Of a stretch of 64,000 nucleotides of DNA, positions 51,978 to 61,022 are shown in pieces (within the stretch, counting starts at the first letter, position 1; each line of letters opens with the position of its first letter). The stretch is taken from contig CABUHY010000006.1 in NCBI GenBank assembly GCA_902491475.1, positions 40,464 to 104,463 of the forward strand. Reading direction: 5' to 3'. Made by a program: the position numbers and the translations under genes. This DNA is from an uncultured Eubacteriales bacterium. GTDB taxonomy: Bacteria > Bacillota > Clostridia > Oscillospirales > Acutalibacteraceae. Under the pieces are notes generated by a model, which searched no databases, was not told the DNA's origin, and worked only from the letters and a program-made list of their open reading frames with translations.

Positions 51978-53719
51978 ATAAAGACGAGAAAAAGCCGTAC
52001 AGACGCATAAGCAGTGACGAACAGGCTTATGACGATTTGCTGGAGTCCTATTCATCGGTAACAAAACCGCAGAGACCGACCTCTCATTCAAGCGTAAGTT
52101 CTCGTTCGGATTCGGGAAAATCCGTATCGGGCAACGCAGCCAAGAGCTTTAAGCTTGATATAAAGGACATTGACTCGGAATTCAGTCAGCCCGTCAGACA
52201 CACGCCCGCAAAGCGTGAACAGGCGCCTTCGCACGCACAGATATACAAAAAGCCCGAGCCTGCCGCAAGGCGACCCGTGCACCGCTATTCCGACAAGCCT
52301 GCGGTGAGATTGGCTGATGTCGGCAATAAAATCGACCTTATGCCCGCTTTTGAAGAGGACAAGCGCTATGTCCCCAAAAGGGAAGCGCCGAAGCCCGAGC
52401 CGAAACAGGAGCGCAAGGCTCAGCCCGAACAGCCGAAGCAGGCTGTTCCCGAAAACAAAAAGCCCGTTCGCAATACGGCAAAGAACACACAGCAGAAAAA
52501 GGCAAGCCCGTTTTCAAAGCATAAAAAGCAGCCGCAGGGCGATGTTCCCTACAAAAAGCCCGAAATCGTTCACGACGAAAACGGCAGGGCGGTAATCGTC
52601 AAGAAAAACGAGATACCGAGGAAAAAGAAAATTGAACTTTTCTTTAAGCAGAATAAAAAAGCTTGGATACTTATAACCGTTTGCATTGCGGCGGCGGTGC
52701 TCATCTCTACTTACGCAATAAGCTGTATGAACGATATTCTCGCCATAGGCAGAGACAGCGAAACCGTTGTTACCGTAAATGTTCCCGCACAGACCGATAC
52801 AAAGGGCGCAATAGACATTCTCAAGGATAACAAGCTTATCAAGCACAAGTATTTTTGCAGAATTTTCGCAAAAGTTCTCGAGTACAGGGACGATAACTAC
52901 TTAACGGGTATTTATTATCTTACCGAGTCTATGGGACTTGAAAATATGCTCTCGTCTTTCAAAAAGCCGACCGTTACGGGCGAAACCGTAACGCTCACAT
53001 TCCCCGAGGGCTATACCGTAAATCAGATTGCCGAAAAGCTTGAAAAATACGAGGTTTGCTCGCAGACGGCGTTCTTTGCCACTGTCAGGGATGTCGATTT
53101 CAGCACCGAGTATTCGTTTATCGCACAGATGGACAACAAGGATAAGCGCTATCAGGTGCTTGAGGGCTATCTTTACCCCGATACCTACGAGTTTTATATC
53201 GGCGAAAATGCTTCAAGCGTTATCCGCAAGTTCCTCGACAACTTCAAGAACAAGTGGACGGACGAGTATCAGGCACAGGCGGATAAACTCGGTATGAGTA
53301 TGGACGATGTAATTACCTTGGCTTCCATTATCGAGAAAGAGGCTTACGGTGCCGACCAGATGCCGCTTGTATCATCAGTATTCCACAACAGGCTCAACAA
53401 GTCGGGAATTTACCCGACGCTCGGTTCGGACGCTACAAAGGAATATGTCAGCGAATATATTTCAAAGAGCGTTACAAATTCTTCGGAATTGAGCGTTTAT
53501 CAGAAAAACTATGACACCTATAAGTGTGCGGGGCTTCCCGTCGGCGCTATATGCAACCCCGGTAACGACGCCATAAATGCGGCCCTTTACCCTGCAAGCA
53601 CGGGATATTATTACTTCCTGCACGACAATGACAAGAAGATTTATCTTGCGGCTACGGACTCCGAGCACAATCAGAACTCGCTTGCCGCATTAAAGGCAAA
53701 CAGTAAAAAATCTAAGTAA
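51974..53719 (+). CDS. mltG: endolytic murein transglycosylase MltG
   Basis: MltG cuts glycan strands as they emerge and so limits their length. The 581-residue protein has a long cytoplasmic, Lys/Pro/Glu-rich N-terminal region (about 1-225, e.g. EAPKPEPKQERKAQPEQPKQ), a membrane helix (AWILITVCIAAAVLISTYAIS) and the YceG-like catalytic domain with Glu in ASIIEKEAYG, NRLNKSGIYPTLGSD and GLPVGAICNPG. The extension is much longer than in E. coli and may bind partners. The ATG at 51974 has GGGAGG upstream and overlaps the cyclo-ligase stop. Confidence 0.93.
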   Translation: MNKDEKKPYRRISSDEQAYDDLLESYSSVTKPQRPTSHSSVSSRSDSGKSVSGNAAKSFKLDIKDIDSEFSQPVRHTPAKREQAPSHAQIYKKPEPAARRPVHRYSDKPAVRLADVGNKIDLMPAFEEDKRYVPKREAPKPEPKQERKAQPEQPKQAVPENKKPVRNTAKNTQQKKASPFSKHKKQPQGDVPYKKPEIVHDENGRAVIVKKNEIPRKKKIELFFKQNKKAWILITVCIAAAVLISTYAISCMNDILAIGRDSETVVTVNVPAQTDTKGAIDILKDNKLIKHKYFCRIFAKVLEYRDDNYLTGIYYLTESMGLENMLSSFKKPTVTGETVTLTFPEGYTVNQIAEKLEKYEVCSQTAFFATVRDVDFSTEYSFIAQMDNKDKRYQVLEGYLYPDTYEFYIGENASSVIRKFLDNFKNKWTDEYQAQADKLGMSMDDVITLASIIEKEAYGADQMPLVSSVFHNRLNKSGIYPTLGSDATKEYVSEYISKSVTNSSELSVYQKNYDTYKCAGLPVGAICNPGNDAINAALYPASTGYYYFLHDNDKKIYLAATDSEHNQNSLAALKANSKKSK

Positions 53720-53721
53720 AT

Positions 53722-53750
53722 AAAGCGGAGAATTCGTTCTCCGCTTTATA
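53722..53750 (+). terminator. hairpin after mltG (weak terminator)
   Basis: A perfect 11-bp stem (AAAGCGGAGAA / TTCTCCGCTTT) with a TTCG loop lies just after the stop. The tail is ATATATA, not a T run, so read-through into the U32 gene is likely. Confidence 0.6.
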
Positions 53751-53767
53751 TATAACAGGAGAAAATT

Positions 53768-54991
53768 ATGACAAGACCCGAATTGTTGGCGCCTGCGGGC
53801 GACAGAGAAAGATTTGACGCGGCTTTGAGCGCAGGTGCGGACGCAATATATGTCGGCTCCACAATGTTTTCAATGAGAGCCGCACCCAAAAACTTTGACT
53901 CGGACTCTTTAAGGGAGATTTGCGAAATCGCCCACAAAAAGGGCGTCAAAATTTATCTTACGCTCAACACCGTTCCCACAAATGCGGAAATCGACAGGCT
54001 TCCCGAATATATAAAAAGCACCGCTGCGGCAGGTATCGACGCATTTATCGTGGCTGATATAGGCGTGCTCTCATACTGTAAAAAATATGCGCCCGATGTC
54101 GATGTTCACATTTCCACACAGGCGGGAATTGTGAATTATCTTTCGGCAAACGAGTTTTATAACCTCGGTGCAAAGCGAATTGTTACCGCCCGTGAAATTT
54201 CGCTTGACGATATTGCCGAAATCAGGGCAAAAACTCCGAAAGACCTTGAAATCGAATGCTTTGTACACGGAGCTATGTGCGTTTCTTTTTCGGGCAGATG
54301 TCTTTTGTCGCATTATCTTGTCGGCAGGGACGCAAACAGGGGAGCGTGCGCTCAACCGTGCAGATGGGAATATGCCCTTGTGCAAAAGGACAGGCAGGGC
54401 AATTTCTTCCCGATAGACAACAACGAAAACGGCACATATATCCTCAATTCAAAGGATATGTGTATGATAGAGCATATACCCGACCTTGTGAAAGCGGGAA
54501 TTGACAGCTTCAAAATCGAGGGCAGGGCAAAATCGGCATACTATACGGCAGTCATCACAAACGCATACCGTGCGGCAATAGACGGCTACCTTAAAAATCC
54601 GAGCGACGACTATATGCCCGAGCAGTGGATAATCGACGAGACGAGAAAGGTCAGCTACCGTGAATACGGAACGGGATTTTTCTATGAGGCGCCGAGGATT
54701 GACGCCAATGTTTCCTATGAGGGCGGCTACCGCAGAGAATGGGATGTTATGGCGGTTGTCGAGAAGTGCGAGGACGGATATATCTATATCGAGCAGAGAA
54801 ACAAATTTTCCGTCGGAGACACGCTTGAAGCGCTTGAGTTCGGCAAAAAGCCCGTGTCATTCGTCGTTACGGAAATCATAAACGCCGACGGCGAGCGGGT
54901 GGAGAGTGCACCGCACGCCATGATGAAAGCAAAGCTTAAATCGGACCTTGTTTTCCCGCAGGGCACGCTTCTTCGCAAGCAGGCGGACTGA
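53768..54991 (+). CDS. U32 family peptidase (RlhA/YegQ type)
   Basis: This 407-residue protein of the U32 family begins RPELLAPAGDRERFDAALSAGAD and has the conserved cysteine block: VHGAMCVSFSGRC, then GACAQPCRW. Members such as RlhA hydroxylate 23S rRNA and TrhP modifies tRNA; older names call them collagenase-like peptidases. The Cys residues probably hold a cluster or metal. The ATG has ACAGGAG upstream. The next gene begins two bases after its stop. Confidence 0.88.
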   Translation: MTRPELLAPAGDRERFDAALSAGADAIYVGSTMFSMRAAPKNFDSDSLREICEIAHKKGVKIYLTLNTVPTNAEIDRLPEYIKSTAAAGIDAFIVADIGVLSYCKKYAPDVDVHISTQAGIVNYLSANEFYNLGAKRIVTAREISLDDIAEIRAKTPKDLEIECFVHGAMCVSFSGRCLLSHYLVGRDANRGACAQPCRWEYALVQKDRQGNFFPIDNNENGTYILNSKDMCMIEHIPDLVKAGIDSFKIEGRAKSAYYTAVITNAYRAAIDGYLKNPSDDYMPEQWIIDETRKVSYREYGTGFFYEAPRIDANVSYEGGYRREWDVMAVVEKCEDGYIYIEQRNKFSVGDTLEALEFGKKPVSFVVTEIINADGERVESAPHAMMKAKLKSDLVFPQGTLLRKQAD

Positions 54992-54993
54992 TT

Positions 54994-55860
54994 ATGGATA
55001 TGCGGTTTATATCGAACCTTGCAGAGCGCATTTCGCTTGATACGGCGGCGTTTGACAAGGCAAAATACGAGCTTGAAAACAGCTTTGAAGAGGTTTTGTA
55101 CATTAAAGAACACTCTTCGCTTGATAACATAAAGCCTTTTCTTTGCGCCCTTAAAAAGGACAGAAAAAGGGGAGCGGCTGTTTGTCTTGCGGCGGCGCTT
55201 TTGATAAGTGAGGGCGCATACGCTTCTTACCGCAGACTCGGTATTCCCGACAAAATTTTTTACGGCACCTTCGGCGATATTTCCGTCTGGGTCGATACCG
55301 CAAAGCGCGAGGAAAGAATTGACGGACTTTTGGAAATTTCGTGGATAAGGCACTGCCTGTATCTCAACATATTCAAGCTCGGCAGAATGCAGTATCAGTT
55401 TTACAAAACCGATTATATCCCGTCGGGGTTGTCTCCGTTGCAGATTGCGAAAGCACCGATAAAAAACAAAATGCCCGTTCTCAACATTCATATACCCGAG
55501 GGCGGACGGCTCGGATTTTCGGAGTGTGAAAGCTCCGTCGATACGGCAAGAAAATTTTTCGCCGAATATTTTCCCGATTACGATTACAAAGGCTTTGTCT
55601 GCGACAGCTGGCTTCTTGACCCGAGAAACGGGGAGTTTATGAACCCCGAGTCGAATATAATGAAGTTCCCGAACCTTTTTTGCACGGTTTTCAAAACCCA
55701 TAAGACGAATAAGGAAATTATAAGGTGGCTTTGGGGCGCACAGAACGAAAGGCTCAATTATATTTTACTTCCCGAGGACACCGACTTGCAGAGACGGACG
55801 AAAAAGTATCTCCTCTCGGGCGGTAAAACGGGGAACGGATACGGATTTATTCTTAAATAA
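54994..55860 (+). CDS. acyltransferase with NAT_N and GNAT_C domains
   Basis: This 288-residue protein looks like the two-part NAT_N/GNAT_C family found in Clostridia. The first half is helical (ALKKDRKRGAAVCLAAALL, RLGIPDKIFYGTFGD); the second has LGRMQYQFYK, LNIHIPEGGRLGF and FVCDSWLLDPRNG, a distorted GNAT fold. The substrate is unknown. It starts two bases after the U32 gene, so they are co-expressed; a terminator follows six bases after its stop. The family call is from memory of these motifs. Confidence 0.7.
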   Translation: MDMRFISNLAERISLDTAAFDKAKYELENSFEEVLYIKEHSSLDNIKPFLCALKKDRKRGAAVCLAAALLISEGAYASYRRLGIPDKIFYGTFGDISVWVDTAKREERIDGLLEISWIRHCLYLNIFKLGRMQYQFYKTDYIPSGLSPLQIAKAPIKNKMPVLNIHIPEGGRLGFSECESSVDTARKFFAEYFPDYDYKGFVCDSWLLDPRNGEFMNPESNIMKFPNLFCTVFKTHKTNKEIIRWLWGAQNERLNYILLPEDTDLQRRTKKYLLSGGKTGNGYGFILK

Positions 55861-55865
55861 AATTT

Positions 55866-55899
55866 ACACCTTTGCCAATAATAAGGCAGAGGTGTTTTT
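55866..55899 (+). terminator. terminator hairpin that contains the ribosome site of the next gene
   Basis: An 11-bp stem (ACACCTTTGCC / GGCAGAGGTGT, one G-U) with an 8-base loop is followed by TTTT. The 3' arm carries AGAGGTG, the only Shine-Dalgarno site before the ATG at 55900. Confidence 0.78.
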
Positions 55900-57486
55900 A
55901 TGTATAAACGCATTGCCGAAATGTTCTTCCTGTTTTGCCTGTGCCTCGGCGTGTTGCTTGCACGGCTTGTAATAATCAACTCTTCCGATGTGCAGTCGGC
56001 TTCCAAAACATCAAATTCAGTGAGCGTTACCGCCGATACAAGCAGGGGAACGGTCTACGACTGTAATATGCAGCCGCTTGTAAATGTCGGCAAAAGCACA
56101 TATATTGCGCTTAAACCGTCGATTTCGGCGCTTTCGCAGGCAAGCGGAGTAATTTCTCCCGAGGAGCAAAACAGCGTTTACGGGCAGATTTCGGGCGGAA
56201 AAATCGGCATTGCAAAGGCAACGGGTAGCTTTTCGGGAGAAAACGCAGTGTCATTTTCGCTTGTCAACCGCTATGACGACGACGGACTTTGCGTGCATTT
56301 GATAGGTTACACCGACGCCGACGGTAACGGAGTGAGCGGAATTGAAAAGTATTATAACAGTTTGCTAAAAAGCTGTTCGGGAACGCTTAAAATCACTTGC
56401 CCCGTTGACGCTAAAGGGAATATTCTTGCAGGCGGCGAGATAAAGGCGGTGTCCGACGGTTACGGCACATCGGCGGGACTTATGCTGACCGTCGATAAAA
56501 ACATACAGTCCGTGTGCGAGCGGGCAATGTCCGAGTTTTCAATCGAAAAGGGCGCTGTTGTCGTTCTGGATGTCGAAACCTCGGAAATCAAGGCGATGGC
56601 GAGCGCACCCGAGTTCAGTCAGAATTCGCCTGCCGACAGCCTAAATGATGAAAACGCACCGTTTATCAACAGGGCAATCACGCCTTATTCCGTGGGCTCG
56701 GTTTTTAAGGCGGTTACTGCTGCGGCGGCAATAGAAAACGGAATACCGCAGAGTACGGAGTTTGACTGCACGGGGTCTGTGTCGGTAGGCTCGTCGGAGT
56801 TCGGCTGTCACAACCGTTCGGGGCACGGCACACTCAATATGTATTCGGCTATGGCGCAGTCGTGCAACCCGTATTTTATAAATCTCGCTTTGCTCAACGG
56901 CAAAGAAAGCATTTGCGCTCTCGGAGAAAATCTCGGCTTGGGAAAGAGCATCGAGCTTTGCGACGGTTGGTTTACACAGAGCGGCATTATGCCCGAGGCA
57001 AACGAAATTGTCTCCTCGCAGGACCTTGCAAACCTTGCGTTCGGTCAGGGCGAGCTGTTGGCTTCTCCGCTTCAGATGGCGGCGGTGTATGCGGCGATTG
57101 CAAACGGCGGAGTTTACCGTGCCCCGAGCCTTATGAAAGCGGTAATTGACAAAAACAGGCTTGAATATATGCGTGCCGAGCTGCCTGCCTCACGGCGTGT
57201 TATGTCGCAGGAGACCGCACAGGCTGTCGGAGAGCTTTTGAATTTTGCAACGGAGAACGGAAGCGGAAGCAAGGCAAAGCCCGATAATATGAAGGTTGCG
57301 GGCAAAACGGCGACAGCACAGAGCGGACAGTACGACTCTGACGGCAACGAAATAACACAGTCGTGGTTCTGCGGATACTTCCCGTATGAAGAGCCCAAAT
57401 ATGCCGTCACGGTTTTCAAGGAAAACGGCAGGGGCGGCTCCTCCGACTGCGCTCCCGTGTTCAGATATATAGCGGAGAATATATAA
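55900..57486 (+). CDS. penicillin-binding protein, transpeptidase (SpoVD/PBP2-like)
   Basis: This 528-residue class B penicillin-binding protein crosslinks peptidoglycan outside the membrane. It has an N-terminal membrane helix (IAEMFFLFCLCLGVLLARLVI), a pedestal region to about 190, and the transpeptidase domain: active-site SVFK (in YSVGSVFKAV), second motif S-C-N (AQSCNPYF), and third motif K-T-A (AGKTATAQSG) in place of K-T-G. It is short for SpoVD and has no PASTA domain. Its ribosome site is inside the hairpin at 55866, so its translation may depend on upstream transcription. A role in septum or spore cortex is possible. Confidence 0.88.
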   Translation: MYKRIAEMFFLFCLCLGVLLARLVIINSSDVQSASKTSNSVSVTADTSRGTVYDCNMQPLVNVGKSTYIALKPSISALSQASGVISPEEQNSVYGQISGGKIGIAKATGSFSGENAVSFSLVNRYDDDGLCVHLIGYTDADGNGVSGIEKYYNSLLKSCSGTLKITCPVDAKGNILAGGEIKAVSDGYGTSAGLMLTVDKNIQSVCERAMSEFSIEKGAVVVLDVETSEIKAMASAPEFSQNSPADSLNDENAPFINRAITPYSVGSVFKAVTAAAAIENGIPQSTEFDCTGSVSVGSSEFGCHNRSGHGTLNMYSAMAQSCNPYFINLALLNGKESICALGENLGLGKSIELCDGWFTQSGIMPEANEIVSSQDLANLAFGQGELLASPLQMAAVYAAIANGGVYRAPSLMKAVIDKNRLEYMRAELPASRRVMSQETAQAVGELLNFATENGSGSKAKPDNMKVAGKTATAQSGQYDSDGNEITQSWFCGYFPYEEPKYAVTVFKENGRGGSSDCAPVFRYIAENI

Positions 57487-57503
57487 TTTTTTTGAAAAAA
57501 CAT

Positions 57504-57532
57504 TTGAAAAAATTTTTTCGGTTTGATATAAT
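57504..57532 (+). promoter_or_regulatory. sigma-A promoter for the second MATE gene
   Basis: TTGAAA (57504-57509), 17 bases and a perfect TATAAT (57527-57532). Transcription should start near 57539, just 13 bases before the terminator at 57552. Confidence 0.7.
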
Positions 57533-57551
57533 ATATTACAGTGAGTAGCCG

Positions 57552-57591
57552 AAAAAGGCGTAAGTCCGACTTATGGACTTACGCCTTTTTT
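57552..57591 (+). terminator. promoter-proximal terminator before the second MATE gene
   Basis: A perfect 16-bp stem (AAAAAGGCGTAAGTCC and its complement) with a 7-base loop is followed by T residues. It lies between the promoter and the MATE ribosome site (GGGAGG), so it can end penicillin-binding-protein transcripts and also attenuate the MATE gene. Confidence 0.88.
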
Positions 57592-57611
57592 GTGCTTTTG
57601 GGAGGTAAATT

Positions 57612-59021
57612 ATGGAACAAAACGACAATTCATTTCTTGCAAACGAAAAAATAGGAACGCTTATGCGGAAATACGCCGTGCCGTGTATAATTTCACTGCT
57701 TGTCGGCGCACTTTACAACATAGTCGACCAAATTTTCATTGCAAATGCAGATTATCTCGGCTCGTACGGAAACGCCGCCAACACCGTGGTCTTTCCGCTG
57801 ACGGTTGTGGCTCTCGGTATAGCTGTGTTTATCGGCGACGGCTGCTGTGCGTTTGTGAGCATTGCGTTGGGAAAAAATGACCGTGAGGACGCACATAAGT
57901 CCATCGGTAACGCCGTTGTGCTCTGCGTGGTGTGCAGTATCGTTCTGACGGCTGTTTATCTGATTTTCAGTGAACCTATTCTTTCGCTGTTCGGTGCAAC
58001 GGTAAATGAGGAAACCCATACATTCGCAAAAGAATACTTCTTTTATATAACATTGGGTATACCGTTTTATATGTTCGGTCAAGCTATGAATCCCGTAATA
58101 CGCAGCGACGGCAGTCCTAAATTTGCCATGGTTGCCACCGTTTCGGGCGCTGTTGCCAATGTAATTCTTGACCCTGTTTTTATTTACGGCTTGCGTTGGG
58201 GTATGATGGGTGCAGCGGTTGCCACGGTTATCGGACAGGTGCTTACGGCAGCTCTTTCGGTTTGGTATCTGTGCCATATGAAGGTAATAAAGCTTGAAAA
58301 GAGCAGCTTTGTTTTGAACGGAAAGCTCATTCCGAAATTTCTCTCTTTGGGACTTACAAGCTTCCTTGCACAGATTTCACTTGTTATTTCTATGGCGGCT
58401 GTGCAGAATATGTGTATGAAGTACGGAGCATTGGACCCGATTTTCGGGCAGGCGGAGTATGCGCAGATACCTCTTGCCGTTCTCGGTATTGTAATGAAGT
58501 TTTTCCAGATAGCCATTTCAATAGCAATCGGTATGGCGGCAGGCTGTATTCCCATTGCGGGATATAATATCGGCGCAAGAAAGACCGAGCGTGCAAAGGC
58601 GCTGTTTTCCCGTCTTCTGCTGTCGGAATTCATTGTCGGAGCAATAGCATTGATAATCGTCGAGGTTTTCCCGTTGCAGATTGCAATGCTGTTCGGTGCG
58701 GCAAACGAGAGTGCGTATTATGCGGACTTTACGGTGAAATGCTTCAGAATTTATCTGTGTCTGATGCCGCTTGCAACACTTAATAAGGGAACTTTCATTT
58801 ATTTGCAGGCTTTGGGCAAGGCTTTTGCTTCTACCGCCGTCTCCTTGACCCGAGAAATTATCTTCGGCGTGTCGCTTCCCGTTATATTGCCGATTTTCTT
58901 CGGCTTGGACGGACTTTTGTGGTCGTTCCCCGCAGCCGATTTGCTGACATTTATTATCGCCGCTTTCTTTATCCGCCAAACCTACCGTGAGCTGTCTGCC
59001 ACGAATAAAAAGGCGTCGTAA
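57612..59021 (+). CDS. MATE family efflux transporter, MepA-like (second copy)
   Basis: This 469-residue transporter has the MATE layout of about twelve helices: LMRKYAVPCIISLLVGALYN, YNIVDQIFIANADYLG, MNPVIRSDGSPKFAM (the RxDG loop of the MepA group) and IPIAGYNIGARKTERAKALF. The substrate is unknown. It is not a recent duplicate of the gene at 12-13.3 kb, since the sequences differ throughout. GGGAGG precedes the ATG. Like the first, it lies behind a leader terminator, so attenuation is likely. Confidence 0.9.
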   Translation: MEQNDNSFLANEKIGTLMRKYAVPCIISLLVGALYNIVDQIFIANADYLGSYGNAANTVVFPLTVVALGIAVFIGDGCCAFVSIALGKNDREDAHKSIGNAVVLCVVCSIVLTAVYLIFSEPILSLFGATVNEETHTFAKEYFFYITLGIPFYMFGQAMNPVIRSDGSPKFAMVATVSGAVANVILDPVFIYGLRWGMMGAAVATVIGQVLTAALSVWYLCHMKVIKLEKSSFVLNGKLIPKFLSLGLTSFLAQISLVISMAAVQNMCMKYGALDPIFGQAEYAQIPLAVLGIVMKFFQIAISIAIGMAAGCIPIAGYNIGARKTERAKALFSRLLLSEFIVGAIALIIVEVFPLQIAMLFGAANESAYYADFTVKCFRIYLCLMPLATLNKGTFIYLQALGKAFASTAVSLTREIIFGVSLPVILPIFFGLDGLLWSFPAADLLTFIIAAFFIRQTYRELSATNKKAS

Positions 59022-59023
59022 AT

Positions 59024-59060
59024 AAAAAACACCCCTGTAAGACTTAAATCTTACAGGGGT
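59024..59060 (-). terminator. terminator after potD
   Basis: A perfect 12-bp stem (ACCCCTGTAAGA / TCTTACAGGGGT) with a 6-base loop is followed on the minus strand by GTTTTTT, closing the pot operon. Confidence 0.85.
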
Positions 59061-59072
59061 AAAATTATGCCT

Positions 59073-60185
59073 TTATGCGAGCTTGACCTTTTCCCAAAGG
59101 GAAGCGAGGTAATCAAGCATATCCTGATCGAGGTTGTGGAAGTATTCGGTCTTAACCTCTTTTTCGGGGTAAAGAACCTCATTGTCCTTGTATTCGTATC
59201 TGTCGTCCGAAAGCACCGCAGTGTTCGGGCAAAGATAGCCGAGATAGTTTGCATTTGCAAGCGCAATTTCAGGTTCGCACATAAAGTTTATAAACAACTC
59301 CGCCGCCTCTTTGTTCTTTGCGTTTGCGGGGATGCACATAGCGTCTATAAAGATGTTTGTTCCCTCGTCCGGATAGACAAAGGCGAGGTCGGGGTTGATG
59401 TCGGCCATTGTGAGATAGTCGCCCGCATAGTAGGGTGCGATAGCCGCTTCGCCCATTTCCATCTTGTCAAACACCTCGTCCATAACATAGGACTGAATAA
59501 GAGGCTTCTGCTCAATAAGCTTCTGAGCCGCTTCATCCCATTCCGCTTTGTTTGTTGAGTTTATGCTGTAACCCAAAAGGTACTGCGCAACGCCGAAAGC
59601 GTCTCTCGAGTTGTTGAAGGTAAGAATTTGTCCCGAGTATTTTTCGTCCCACATAACGCTCCAGCTTGTCGGTGCTTCGTCAACCATAGTCGTGTTGTAA
59701 ATAAGTCCGACCATACCGCCCGTGTATGCGACGGTATATTTGCCGTCGGGGTCAAAATATGCGTTTTTATATGAGTTGTCAATATAGGATATATTCGGCA
59801 CATTGTCAAAGTTTATCGGCTGAAGCATATCCTCGGAAATCATTCTTGCAATCATATAGTCCGAGGGGATAAGCACATCATAGCTTACACCGCCGCTTTT
59901 GAGCTTTGAGTAAAGGTCCTCGTTTGAGTCAAACATAGCGTAGTTTACCTTTATTCCGGTAAGCTCTTCAAACTCCTTAATAACATTGAGCGTGCCCTCG
60001 GAGCCGTCCGAGATATATTCGCCCCAGTTATATACATTTATTTCCGTACCTTTGAGCTCGGGCACATCGTAGTTGCCTTTTAACGCTTCAACGTTGAGCT
60101 TTTCGGATGAATTCATACAACCCGAAAGGGCAAAAATGCCGATAAACATAACAAGCGTCAAAACGATACTGATTACTTTTTTCAT
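59073..60185 (-). CDS. potD: spermidine/putrescine-binding lipoprotein
   Basis: PotD is the extracellular polyamine-binding protein of an ABC importer. The 370-residue lipoprotein has a signal and lipobox (FALSGC, Cys at about 22) and the PotD/F fold: VYNWGEYISDG, YDVLIPSDYMIARM, YTGGMVGLIYNTTMV and IDAMCIPANAKNKEAAELFI. The Trp and acidic residues of the usual polyamine site are partly seen (WGEYIS, WDEKYSG). It is the last gene of the potA-B-C-D operon, 21 bases after potC. Confidence 0.93.
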   Translation of the reverse strand: MKKVISIVLTLVMFIGIFALSGCMNSSEKLNVEALKGNYDVPELKGTEINVYNWGEYISDGSEGTLNVIKEFEELTGIKVNYAMFDSNEDLYSKLKSGGVSYDVLIPSDYMIARMISEDMLQPINFDNVPNISYIDNSYKNAYFDPDGKYTVAYTGGMVGLIYNTTMVDEAPTSWSVMWDEKYSGQILTFNNSRDAFGVAQYLLGYSINSTNKAEWDEAAQKLIEQKPLIQSYVMDEVFDKMEMGEAAIAPYYAGDYLTMADINPDLAFVYPDEGTNIFIDAMCIPANAKNKEAAELFINFMCEPEIALANANYLGYLCPNTAVLSDDRYEYKDNEVLYPEKEVKTEYFHNLDQDMLDYLASLWEKVKLA

Positions 60186-60206
60186 TTTCTTTTCCTCCTG
60201 TAAAAA

Positions 60207-61022
60207 TCAAACTTCCTGCTTTTTTCGTTCTTTCTTTTCGCTTCTTGCCTGCGTTATATTCATAATAATAAGCAGTACGAGAACAGCGACAAAGATAAGC
60301 GTGGAAAGTGCGTACATATCGGGCTTTACCTTTTTCTTTGTCATTGAGAAAATGACAATCGGAAGCGTCTGAAATTTAGGTCCGCTTACAAAATAGCTGA
60401 TTATGAAATCGTCAAGCGAAAGGGTAAACGCCATTATAAAGCCCGTGATAATTCCCGAAGAAATATTGGGCAATACAACCTTGAAAAATGCCTGAACGGG
60501 CGTACAGCCGAGGTCTTGCGCCGCCTCGGAAAGGTGTTTATCCGTCTGACGGAGCTTCGGAAGAACCGAGAGTATAACATACGGTAGGTTGAAAGTGATA
60601 TGCGCTATTAAAAGTGTCGGGAAGCCCAACACATCGGACATTCCGACAAGCTTGCCGACAAAGACAAAAAGCAGCATAAGCGAAACGCCCGTCACTATTT
60701 CGGGGCTCATCATCGGTATATTGGTAACCGTAAGAACTGAGGACTGAACCCATTTCTTTTTCATATTGCTTATGCCCACAGCCGCCGCAGTGCCGATTGT
60801 CGTTGAAATAATCGAAGAAACTATCGCCAAAACAAGCGTATTCCTTAAAGCCGTGAGGGTGGAGGTGTCGTTGAACAGCTCGCCGTACCATTTAAGCGAA
60901 AATCCCGTCATAACGCTTGTGCTTGCGGATGCATTGAATGAAAGCACAATCATAACAAGCATGGGCGCATAGAGGAAAATCATAATAAGCGCAATATAGA
61001 GATTTGAGAGAGCCTTTTTCAT
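60207..61022 (-). CDS. potC: spermidine/putrescine ABC permease PotC
   Basis: PotC is one of two inner-membrane permeases of the polyamine importer. The 271-residue protein has six helices, begins LSNLYIALIMIFLYAPMLVM, and has the EAA loop that contacts PotA: LSEAAQDLGCTPVQAFFKVVLPNI. The final FVAVLVLLIIMNITQARSEKK is a membrane helix with a basic end. It overlaps potB by 4 bases. Confidence 0.93.
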   Translation of the reverse strand: MKKALSNLYIALIMIFLYAPMLVMIVLSFNASASTSVMTGFSLKWYGELFNDTSTLTALRNTLVLAIVSSIISTTIGTAAAVGISNMKKKWVQSSVLTVTNIPMMSPEIVTGVSLMLLFVFVGKLVGMSDVLGFPTLLIAHITFNLPYVILSVLPKLRQTDKHLSEAAQDLGCTPVQAFFKVVLPNISSGIITGFIMAFTLSLDDFIISYFVSGPKFQTLPIVIFSMTKKKVKPDMYALSTLIFVAVLVLLIIMNITQARSEKKERKKQEV

